Positions 9,149 through 17,550 of a stretch of DNA of 64,000 nucleotides are shown here, one piece after another. The DNA lies in assembly GCF_003051055.1 (NCBI RefSeq), contig NZ_QAON01000002.1:1-64000 (forward strand), written 5' to 3'. The notes below the pieces were generated by a model. That model was given only the letters and a program-made list of their open reading frames with translations, was not told the DNA's origin and did not search any database. Origin of the DNA: Agitococcus lubricus (GTDB lineage: Bacteria; Pseudomonadota; Gammaproteobacteria; Pseudomonadales; Moraxellaceae). Positions within the stretch are counted from its first letter, which is position 1. Every line of letters starts with the position of its first letter. The translations under genes and the position numbers were made by a program.

Positions 9149-9184
9149 GCAACTATAGTTGCTTTATATCGCAACTATAGTTGC
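9149..9184. promoter_or_regulatory. Tandem perfect palindromes, likely TetR operators
   Basis: The perfect palindrome GCAACTATAGTTGC occurs at 9149-9162 and again at 9171-9184, each followed by TTTAT. The centres are 22 bases apart, two helical turns, so two repressor dimers would lie on the same face. The site is in the 107-base divergent region between the unknown gene (minus) and the TetR gene (plus), which fits autoregulation plus repression of the cassette. Confidence 0.75.
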
Positions 9185-9222
9185 TTTATGGGTTTGTGTA
9201 AATATCTTTTAGGGGATTGCCG

Positions 9223-9831
9223 ATGAATGGCAAGATAATGGCAACAGACAATACCTTGCCTCAACGAATAACCTCTCAGGGAAGAGGTGAAAAATTGATT
9301 GCTGCGGTACATGCCGCAACATTAACGCTGCTAGAAGAACGTGGTTATGATGCTATGGAGATACCAGAAATCGCGGAGCGTGCGGGTGTGAACAAAACAT
9401 CGATTTATCGGCGCTGGCCAACAAAGTCAGAGTTAGTTCTTGATGTTGCCTTAGCGAGGATGCGTATTGATGTGCCCGTATTCGATACAGGGAATTTTCA
9501 ACACGATTTAACCGCATTACTTAAGGCGATTGTGACCATACTGAAAGCACCATTTGCTAGCGAGTTATTACGGGTACTGATGAGCCGAGGCATCAATGAC
9601 CCAACCATTAGAGCACTTAACACTAAATTTTGGGAAGAGCGTTTTAGCACAAGTGCTCAGATTGTCGAGAAAGCGATTCAGCGTAAGGAATTAGCTATAG
9701 GGACTGATGCACGACTTTTACTAGAGTTCGCTGCCTCACCACTTTACTTTCGATGGTTAGTACTGGCTAAGCCTGTGACGGATGAAGATATTGAACAGAT
9801 TGTACGTCTTGTGATGCGTACCTTTAGCTAA
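9223..9831 (+). CDS. TetR/AcrR-family transcriptional repressor
   Basis: A 202-residue regulator with the N-terminal helix-turn-helix EIAERAGVNKTSIYRRWPTKSELV (about residues 42-65), a strong TetR signature. The C-terminal ligand pocket resembles the TetR_C group with an FASPLYFRWL-like segment. ATG at 9223 was chosen: AGGGG lies seven bases upstream, whereas the TTG at 9217 would sit only one base after it. It is divergent from the unknown/PhlG-like/MFS genes and probably represses them and itself through the paired palindromes. The inducer is probably the substrate of the hydrolase or exporter. Confidence 0.9.
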   Translation: MNGKIMATDNTLPQRITSQGRGEKLIAAVHAATLTLLEERGYDAMEIPEIAERAGVNKTSIYRRWPTKSELVLDVALARMRIDVPVFDTGNFQHDLTALLKAIVTILKAPFASELLRVLMSRGINDPTIRALNTKFWEERFSTSAQIVEKAIQRKELAIGTDARLLLEFAASPLYFRWLVLAKPVTDEDIEQIVRLVMRTFS

Positions 9832-10049
9832 GGGTGTTATCTGCCTACATCTAAGGATTGACTGATTAAAAACTTTAAAATAATAAGGTCTGTTGACGTT
9901 TGCTCACATAGCTATAGGCAAGCTCATGCGACAATCACTTATCAAAACGACTGGCCACAGGTGTCGAATGCATGAGCCTTGTAAATATATTTTTTAGCAG
10001 ATAAACCGCGTCTAGTTTGAAAACCATAGTAAATTCTCCCACCCATGAT

Positions 10050-10090
10050 GAGCCTATCGAACGATTGGCAGAAAGTCCTTCGACAGGCTC
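10050..10090. repeat. REP-like palindrome of the TTCGACAGGCTC type
   Basis: GAGCCTATCGAA (10050-10061) pairs with TTCGACAGGCTC (10079-10090), one mismatch in twelve, across 17 bases. CCTTCGACAGGCTCAGGGTG is a sequence type that recurs between genes in many proteobacteria. It could act as a hairpin or as a passenger of a REP-associated transposase. No such transposase is in the window. Confidence 0.6.
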
Positions 10091-10150
10091 AGGGTGAACG
10101 AAGAATACAATAACTATGGGTTTTCTGTATGGACAGGGTTTATCTTAAGA

Positions 10151-10200
10151 GCTGTTAACGTTTTACCTGTGAGCCGTAATCAAAAGCTCAACAGTCCCTA
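10151..10200. repeat. Dispersed 50-bp repeat, copy A
   Basis: It aligns over about 50 bases with 43310-43359 (roughly eight differences), sharing GTGAGCCG, AATCAAAA and CTCAACAG. The ends form an imperfect inverted repeat (CTGTTRACG ... CTCAACAG), so it may fold as a hairpin. It is intergenic. Confidence 0.65.
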
Positions 10201-10377
10201 ATCATCGCGCAACTTGGCTTTCATCAATATCACTAGTCGTCATTTCAAAAGTCACAAAAACTGATTGCTTCAAACCGTGTTATAACGTGCTTTGTGTACT
10301 ATGATGTTCATCAGGACAGATTATCTAAAATAGGTCAACAGCCCTCATATATTCTCACCAATACAGAGGGCATATAT

Positions 10378-10641
10378 TTATTTTTGTAAGGTTTGCGCGG
10401 TAGGTAAATTGGAGGCAGCATCGCTTAGTTGTTTATTGGAGACCCGACTGCGTTGTAAAACTTGGTCACGCATCCACTCGCCTACACATAAACGTAAATC
10501 ATCCATTTCACCAATGGTCATATTTTCACGCTTATCTTCATCCGCAAATTTATCTGCTAAATCCCCACAGGTATCGGCCGTTGCAGGCACAGAGGCGGTA
10601 GCTGAGGTAGCAACTAAGAGCAATAAGGATAGTGAACGCAT
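10378..10641 (-). CDS. Small secreted protein of unknown function
   Basis: An 87-residue protein with a clear signal peptide: MRSLSLLLLVATSATASVPATA, cleavage likely after ATA. The mature part is about 65 residues, acidic and charged, with two cysteines (DTCGDLADKF and RLCVGEWM) that could form a disulfide in the periplasm. GGGG lies five bases before the ATG. It sits alone between repeat-rich DNA and groEL. I know no family for it. Confidence 0.65.
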   Translation of the reverse strand: MRSLSLLLLVATSATASVPATADTCGDLADKFADEDKRENMTIGEMDDLRLCVGEWMRDQVLQRSRVSNKQLSDAASNLPTAQTLQK

Positions 10642-10807
10642 AACAACCCCATTTTTTATTTATTGTTTAGGCCAATTTATTGGCTTTTGGTGATGCAATT
10701 TTAATCTAATTGTAAACTGATTTTCTACAAGTGGTGTATTTTTCCGACAAAACACAATTAACTGGCATCCTATGACAATGTTTAATTGCATTTATTGGCT
10801 AAGGACA

Positions 10808-10843
10808 TAAAAAAAGCCCACTTACAGCAGCAAGTGGGCTTTA
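10808..10843 (-). terminator. Rho-independent terminator of groES-groEL
   Basis: AAAGCCCACTT (10813-10823) and AAGTGGGCTTT (10832-10842) form an 11-bp stem. On the minus strand it is followed by a run of seven T, directly downstream of the groEL stop. Confidence 0.9.
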
Positions 10844-10877
10844 GTGTAGCATGTTGCTAGGCGATGGGCAAAAGGCC

Positions 10878-12524
<1,647 letters not shown>

Positions 12525-12616
12525 CTAACCTCAAAATTTCTAAATATCTTTAATTGTTAGGGCTTAGGCACTTCTCAAAGAAAGGTTTATTATCTAAACC
12601 CTAATCATGTGGCAAA

Positions 12617-12907
12617 TTAGGCTTCTAATACGCCTAAAATTTCTGATTCTTTCATAATCAATAATTCTTCGCCGTCAACTTTGACAGTGCTACCCGAATA
12701 TTGACCAAATAAGACTTTATCGCCCACTTTGACATCTAAAGGACGAACTTCACCAGACTCAGTGATTTGACCGTTACCTACCGCAATAACTTCACCTTGA
12801 GAAGGTTTTTCAGCAGCAGAACCCGGCAATACGATACCGCCAGCGGTTTTGGTTTCTTGCTCTTCGCGGCGAATCACCACACGGTCATGTAAAGGACGAA
12901 TTTTCAT
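12617..12907 (-). CDS. groES: Co-chaperonin GroES, 10 kDa
   Basis: A 96-residue lid of the GroEL chamber. Family features are [18 protein letters not shown] at the start, the mobile loop [14 protein letters not shown] that docks to GroEL, and the GEVIAVGNG turn. ATG at 12907 matches the universal GroES start and follows GGAGCG; the open frame to 12940 is not family-supported. It is the first gene of the groES-groEL operon, with a long hairpin-rich leader and fxsA beyond it. Confidence 0.98.
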   Translation of the reverse strand: MKIRPLHDRVVIRREEQETKTAGGIVLPGSAAEKPSQGEVIAVGNGQITESGEVRPLDVKVGDKVLFGQYSGSTVKVDGEELLIMKESEILGVLEA

Positions 12908-12997
12908 TGTTCGCGCTCCTGAATGCGTTCTAAATACCAATTTATTTGACTAAGAACCGTTGCATGTTGATATTGGGCAACCGTTTAGTCTTTGCAG

Positions 12998-13087
12998 ATA
13001 TCCCCTCATAAAGGGGATATGTTAAGTAAAAATCCCCTATTGCTAGGGCATTTCATCAACATAAACACAAGTGTTTGCCTTTATGTT
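12998..13087. promoter_or_regulatory. Hairpin-rich leader upstream of groES
   Basis: ATATCCCCT (12998-13006) and AGGGGATAT (13012-13020) form a perfect 9-bp stem with a five-base loop. AACATAAA (13058-13065) and TTTATGTT (13080-13087) enclose AAACAC/GTGTTT. It is not the CIRCE sequence. I see no clean sigma-32 promoter (CTTGAA then CCCCAT). It may hold the heat-regulated promoter or an operator. Confidence 0.4.
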
Positions 13088-13179
13088 GTGACTGATGGGT
13101 TAATGGGGATAGCTTTTGATGCTTCAAGGGGAAAAGTAATTTTTTTTTGCTTTTCGATAGGGGGGAGTCCCCCTTACGC

Positions 13180-13710
13180 TTAATCTTTTTTTTCTAGGCG
13201 TGGCTTGGCTTCGTCTGGGTGTACTTCGCGGGCCTCACCATCAAATACCTGTGATTGGTCAAATGGTGAACGGCCAAAAGGTGACTGTCCAAACGGAGAT
13301 TGACCAAAGGGTGATTGTTGGCCAAAGCCTCCCATACCGCCCATCATAAACCCTGCACCACGCGCTTGAATAGCGCTCTGCATTTGGCCTTCGAGTCGCT
13401 TTTGTACGGGAGGTAATAACAATAAGACGGCTAAGGCATCGGTGACTATACCAGGAATAATAAATAAAATACCTGCAAAGGCTTGGCAAATAGCCGATAA
13501 AAAGCCTTGATTGATGTCAGGCGCTTTACCTTGCTGGTTTTGTTGAATTTGTGGGCTTAATTCTTTTGCTGCACCGCGCATAATTTGTCGGCCAACAAAA
13601 AAAGCGATGACTAACCATAATAGCAGCATCCATCCACCCACTAATTTTGCATACCAAACGGTGGCCACAATCTCAGCAATAGGCAATATCAACACCAATA
13701 ATAATTTCAT
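13180..13710 (-). CDS. fxsA: FxsA-family membrane protein
   Basis: This 176-residue inner-membrane protein has hydrophobic segments near residues 1-20, 25-45 and 75-100 with the family pattern IPGIVTDALAVLLLLPPVQ. In E. coli FxsA relieves F-plasmid exclusion of phage T7, and its gene adjoins groES. The same neighbourhood is seen here. The tail has an unusual tandem QSPFG/RSPFD repeat after a glycine-methionine stretch (MMGGMGGFG), then a charged end. The stop is followed by a G5/C5 hairpin with no T-run. Confidence 0.85.
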   Translation of the reverse strand: MKLLLVLILPIAEIVATVWYAKLVGGWMLLLWLVIAFFVGRQIMRGAAKELSPQIQQNQQGKAPDINQGFLSAICQAFAGILFIIPGIVTDALAVLLLLPPVQKRLEGQMQSAIQARGAGFMMGGMGGFGQQSPFGQSPFGQSPFGRSPFDQSQVFDGEAREVHPDEAKPRLEKKD

Positions 13711-13729
13711 GTGTATTTACTCCCAATTT

Positions 13730-14449
13730 CTACACAAGGGATTCCGTATTTAATGAGCGGGCTTGCTTTAACAATGCTATTAATACCGCCCTGACCTGCG
13801 CGGGCGTGGATACTACCTCAGGAAAGGGCACAAATACTATGCGTTTATTCATGCGTAGATGAAATCCCATAGGGTTTAGACTAACCATTGTCAAGTCTGC
13901 ATGCGCGGGTACCGTCACCTGCACTAAACGGCAATAATCAAGAAAAGTATCCGCGTGGTCTTCATTCATGTGCTGAATCATATCCTGCTCCACCTCAGCA
14001 CTAAAGGGGGAGGATATGGGGTGTGGTTGCAGCCAATGTATTTGACCAAAACCACCAATATAACGGTATTTCACAGGTTTAATGCGCCAAAAACTAAAAT
14101 CATGGACTCGATGAAAGTCTTGAGATTGCGGAAAGTAGCGATAATAACGCGCTGCTATTACGTCCACTTCGTCGCGGTTTACAGGTTCGGCATCACCAAT
14201 CACCGTCAAACGGGCAGCCGATTGAATGTCGTCGCCTTCTGCCATCATGATTAAGGAACATTTAGCATCAGCTTTCAAATTTTTGGTGTGTTGGGCAAGC
14301 TCAGAAATTAAAATCACTACCTGCCCTTGATTATCCAAACAAAATGGGACAACCGAACCAAAAGGATAACCGATCATTTGTTGAGATTGAGTACTCAGTA
14401 CCCCTTCATAACTCGCAAATAATATGTGTTGCCATTCTAATGAGGCCAT
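13730..14449 (-). CDS. HugZ-like heme-utilization / PNPOx-fold protein
   Basis: A cytoplasmic protein of about 239 residues with an N-terminal pyridoxamine-5'-phosphate-oxidase-like split barrel (YPFGSVVPFCLDNQGQVVILIS) and a C-terminal DUF2470 domain (EQDMIQHMNEDHADTFLDYC). HugZ relatives bind or degrade heme, and others may bind flavin. ATG at 14449 was chosen because GGAG lies eight bases before it and homologues begin near SLEWQ. The longer frame to 14521 would overlap the divergent AmpG gene. No heme-transport genes are adjacent, so the ligand is uncertain. Confidence 0.8.
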   Translation of the reverse strand: MASLEWQHILFASYEGVLSTQSQQMIGYPFGSVVPFCLDNQGQVVILISELAQHTKNLKADAKCSLIMMAEGDDIQSAARLTVIGDAEPVNRDEVDVIAARYYRYFPQSQDFHRVHDFSFWRIKPVKYRYIGGFGQIHWLQPHPISSPFSAEVEQDMIQHMNEDHADTFLDYCRLVQVTVPAHADLTMVSLNPMGFHLRMNKRIVFVPFPEVVSTPAQVRAVLIALLKQARSLNTESLV

Positions 14450-14544
14450 AGTCACATCTCCAAAGTTAGATGCAGAGTAGCACAAGGCGTCGTTATTCTC
14501 TGTTATGCTTTTGCTGTTCAATTTATTTTACTGAGTCTATTTTT

Positions 14545-15819
14545 ATGACTACCGAAAATCGCTCTTACAGCCTTAGAGAGGCATTTGCTCAGCCTGCGGC
14601 ACTCATGATGTTCTTTTTTGGTTTTACGTCGGGCTTACCGTTTTTATTAGTGGGTGGCACACTGTCGGCATGGTTAAAAGAGAGTGATGTTTCTTTAGAA
14701 ATGATAGGCTTAATTAGTTATGCCACGCTCACCTATTCCCTAAAGTTTTTATGGTCTCCCCTCGTTGACCAAATCAAGATTCCTTTTCTTCATACCCTCG
14801 GACAGCGCCGCAGTTGGCTATTGTGTGCACAATTACTCTTGTGTCTAAGCCTATTGGCGATGTCATGGATTAGCCCTCATGCTCTATTTTGGTTTGTCAC
14901 CGTCACTTTTTTAGCTGCATTTGCAGGGGCAACTCAAGACATTGTCGTCGATGCCTATCGTATTGAAATTGCGCCCGCAGAAACACAAGGGGCATTAGCC
15001 GCTACCTATACGCTTGGCTACCGTTTTGCCCTGCTCGCATCAGGCGCATTGGCCTTAATTTTGGCTGACCATATTGCTTGGTCAGTGATTTATCAACTGA
15101 TGGCAGGTTTAGTTATTTTATTGATGTTGGCAACTTATTGCGCACGCGAACCAGAACGTGAGGTACAGGTTGCACGTTCGTTTGGGGTCATGATGAAAGA
15201 CGGGGTGATTGGCCCTTTTAAGGATTTTTTTATTCGTTATCGCGGCAGTTTAGGTATTGGTCTACTGCTATTTATGGGCTTATTTAAGATTTCCGACCAA
15301 ATGCTGGGGGTCATGGCACTCCCCTTTTATTTAGACAGTGGCTTTACGAAAACAGAAATTGGGACGGTGTCTAAGCTATTTGGCGTGTGGGTGGGGATTG
15401 CAGGGGCATTTGTTGGCGGAGCCTGTGTGGTACGTTGGGGGATAGAACGTACCTTATTTTTAGGCATGATTGTTGGGGGGCTGAGCAATCTATTATTTAT
15501 TTTATTGAGTCTCTTTCCTGCCAATCTACAGGTCTTTGTTGGCGTCATTGGCGGCGAAAACTTTGCAGGGGGGTTTTTGGGCACAGCCGCTGTGGCATGG
15601 TTATCTTCTTTGGTAAACAAACACTATACGGCCACTCAATATGCACTCTTCAGCTCCTTAGTCAGCCTACCAGGGAAACTGATTGGCGGCTTATCTGGCT
15701 TTATGGTCAGTAGTATGGGGTATATTGGCTTTTTTATTTTTTCGACACTGTCGATTGTCCCTGCCTTATTTTTGTTTTTATGGTTACGCACAAAAGTGCA
15801 AAAAACTACTTCATCGTAA
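14545..15819 (+). CDS. ampG: AmpG-type MFS muropeptide permease
   Basis: A 424-residue inner-membrane protein with about twelve helices. The AmpG signature is seen at the start: LMMFFFGFTSGLPFLLVGGTLSAWL, then SLKFLWSPLVDQ and GATQDIVVDAYRIE. AmpG imports GlcNAc-anhydroMurNAc peptides released by cell-wall turnover. The recycling amidase AmpD is encoded in this window at about 35 kb, so both steps are present. ATG at 14545 fits the family start; the open frame reaches back to 14470. It is divergent from the HugZ-like gene. Confidence 0.9.
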   Translation: MTTENRSYSLREAFAQPAALMMFFFGFTSGLPFLLVGGTLSAWLKESDVSLEMIGLISYATLTYSLKFLWSPLVDQIKIPFLHTLGQRRSWLLCAQLLLCLSLLAMSWISPHALFWFVTVTFLAAFAGATQDIVVDAYRIEIAPAETQGALAATYTLGYRFALLASGALALILADHIAWSVIYQLMAGLVILLMLATYCAREPEREVQVARSFGVMMKDGVIGPFKDFFIRYRGSLGIGLLLFMGLFKISDQMLGVMALPFYLDSGFTKTEIGTVSKLFGVWVGIAGAFVGGACVVRWGIERTLFLGMIVGGLSNLLFILLSLFPANLQVFVGVIGGENFAGGFLGTAAVAWLSSLVNKHYTATQYALFSSLVSLPGKLIGGLSGFMVSSMGYIGFFIFSTLSIVPALFLFLWLRTKVQKTTSS

Positions 15820-15915
15820 CAATCTCACAACAGCAAGCTACTGTGTAACTAAGATTTTTGCGCTATGGTTATAAGGTATGTCACTGTATCCATAATAAGA
15901 AATAGGAACAATAAT

Positions 15916-17160
15916 ATGAAGTTCAGACTCTCCTTACTCGCTTGTACTATTGCCACATTGTCTCAAAACACATGGGCAGCAGGGTTTGCCTTAAATGAAC
16001 AAAGCATTAAAAGTATGGGTATGGCGCAAGCTGGGCGCGCCTCAACAGCAAGTGATGCCACCACGCTCTATGCCAACCCTGCGGGTTTAACTCAGTTAGC
16101 AGGCACACAATTAGCAGGGAATGTCACCTATATTTATGCGCCCGCCGATATTAAAAATGCCCAAGGCTCACATAACGGCACCAACGATGGCGATATGATT
16201 CCACCACAGCCTGTAGGTTCTGGTTTTATGAGTCATCAACTGAACGAGCAACTGACGGTGGGCATTGGTAACTACGCTCCTTTTGGTTTAGCTACCAACT
16301 ACGAAGACGCGTTTCAAGGCCGCTGGTTTGGCGATAAAAGTAAAGTCCGCGTGATTGCCATTCAACCCACCGCGGCTTATAAGCTCAACAAGGATATTTC
16401 TGTGGGTTTAGGCCTGACTGTCAGCCGTATTGATGGCTTTTTATCAGGGGCAATTGCCCCACTCCCTACCAGCAATCCTACCCTTGAAGTAGAGGGCAAT
16501 GATACCGCGTTTAGTTACAATATTGGCGTCTTATGGCAAGTACAACCTCATACCAAAGTAGGCTTTGACTATCGCAGTAAAACGAAATACAACCTGACAG
16601 GGACAACCGAAGTACGCGACTTACCAACCAAAGGTAAAGTTGACTACTATAATGCCAGTCTTGATATTGCTACACCCGCCAACATTGACCTTTCAGTGAG
16701 CCATCAACTACGTCCCGACCTGAGTGTACATCTAGATTTAAGCTACACTCAATGGGATACGTTGAAAGAGTTGGTCATTAAAAATGAAGGTGCAACAGGC
16801 TCTTTAGCAGAAATTAAAGAGGAGTTAGATTGGAAAAACTCCTTATTTTATAGCGTGGGTGCAGAATGGCAATGGCAAAAAAACATTAGCCTACGCGGAG
16901 GCATAGGCATTGATAAAACGCCCGTCAGCGATGGTCATCGCAGTGTACGTGTGCCAAGCGAGGACAGAACTGTTATCAGCCTTGGGGGTAGCTATTTGTT
17001 AAATGAAAAAATGTCTATTGATGTGGGCTATATGTTCTTGAAGGAAAAAACAGCCGTTGTAGATGTCAGTAAAATCTCGCCTGTAGGTCCTCTCAGTTAC
17101 AGTGCGGAATACAGTGGTAAAGCCCATTTAGTTGGCGTACAACTCAATCTCAAACTGTGA
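15916..17160 (+). CDS. FadL-family outer-membrane long-chain fatty acid/hydrocarbon porin
   Basis: A 414-residue protein with a signal peptide (LLACTIATLSQNTWA, cleavage before AGFALNEQS). The mature start AGFALNEQSIKSMGMAQAGRAS and then LYANPAGLTQL is the FadL hatch region, followed by amphipathic strands of a 14-strand barrel ending in a short terminal strand (VGVQLNLKL). It admits long-chain fatty acids or other hydrophobic substrates across the outer membrane. AGGA sits eight bases before ATG 15916. It has its own terminator. Confidence 0.9.
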   Translation: MKFRLSLLACTIATLSQNTWAAGFALNEQSIKSMGMAQAGRASTASDATTLYANPAGLTQLAGTQLAGNVTYIYAPADIKNAQGSHNGTNDGDMIPPQPVGSGFMSHQLNEQLTVGIGNYAPFGLATNYEDAFQGRWFGDKSKVRVIAIQPTAAYKLNKDISVGLGLTVSRIDGFLSGAIAPLPTSNPTLEVEGNDTAFSYNIGVLWQVQPHTKVGFDYRSKTKYNLTGTTEVRDLPTKGKVDYYNASLDIATPANIDLSVSHQLRPDLSVHLDLSYTQWDTLKELVIKNEGATGSLAEIKEELDWKNSLFYSVGAEWQWQKNISLRGGIGIDKTPVSDGHRSVRVPSEDRTVISLGGSYLLNEKMSIDVGYMFLKEKTAVVDVSKISPVGPLSYSAEYSGKAHLVGVQLNLKL

Positions 17161-17179
17161 TAATCGGTCAACTCTGATA

Positions 17180-17206
17180 AAAAAGGCGCCATGTGCGCCT
17201 TTTTTG
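17180..17206 (+). terminator. Rho-independent terminator after the FadL gene
   Basis: AAAAAGGCGC (17180-17189) and GCGCCTTTTT (17195-17204) with a five-base loop and T-run. The symmetric A/T tracts let it also work on the other strand. Confidence 0.9.
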
Positions 17207-17237
17207 TTGCGTATCTGTTTAATTATTCATACCATCC

Positions 17238-17452
17238 GCGCAGCTTCGTAGTGCCCGTTTGATAACGGTTTGTGTCATTGCTGACCCAAATGGGAAACTG
17301 GTGTAAATCCAGTACTGCCCCCGCAACGGTAACTGTGTTTGTGAATTTCTTAACCACTGTCTGACGATGGGAAGGTGAAATTGACGATGTTTGGCACACT
17401 GCATCTGCATGCAGGGCTATCAATACATCAGCACAGAAGTCCGGAGACCGAC
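17238..17452 (+). ncRNA. Cobalamin (adenosylcobalamin) riboswitch
   Basis: The conserved blocks occur in order: AAATGGGAAACTGGTG near 17287, then GTAAATCCAGTACTGCCCCC and GCAACGGTAA, then GATGGGAAGGTG near 17366, and GAAGTCCGGAGACCGAC at 17436-17452. This is the classic B12-box RNA. It precedes the TonB receptor by about 100 bases, so binding of cobalamin should switch receptor synthesis off. The expression platform probably lies between 17453 and the GGAG at 17541. Confidence 0.95.
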
Positions 17453-17550
17453 TACCAAGCGTATATGACGCATCTTGACTAGGTGAAATGTGTCGTCTTC
17501 TTTTTGACTTTTTACGCTGTTTGCGGGGAACCAAACAGTCGGAGTTAGCT

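Larger units (their letters stand above)
9832..10377. other. 546-bp intergenic region rich in dispersed repeats
   Basis: No gene is supported. It holds a partial copy of the 50-bp family (CTGTTGACGTTTGCTCACA near 9890), a REP-like palindrome (10050-10090), a full 50-bp copy (10151-10200) and another core GTCAACAGCCCT at 10334-10345. The density of repeats suggests a tolerated insertion zone. Confidence 0.6.

Noticed and set aside
12941-13100. Possible sigma-32 promoter for groES
   Set aside because: No pair of CTTGAA and CCCCAT elements at a suitable spacing was found, only partial matches.
12992-13183. A 63-codon frame in the groES leader
   Set aside because: It overlaps inverted repeats, lacks a ribosome site and runs against both flanking genes.
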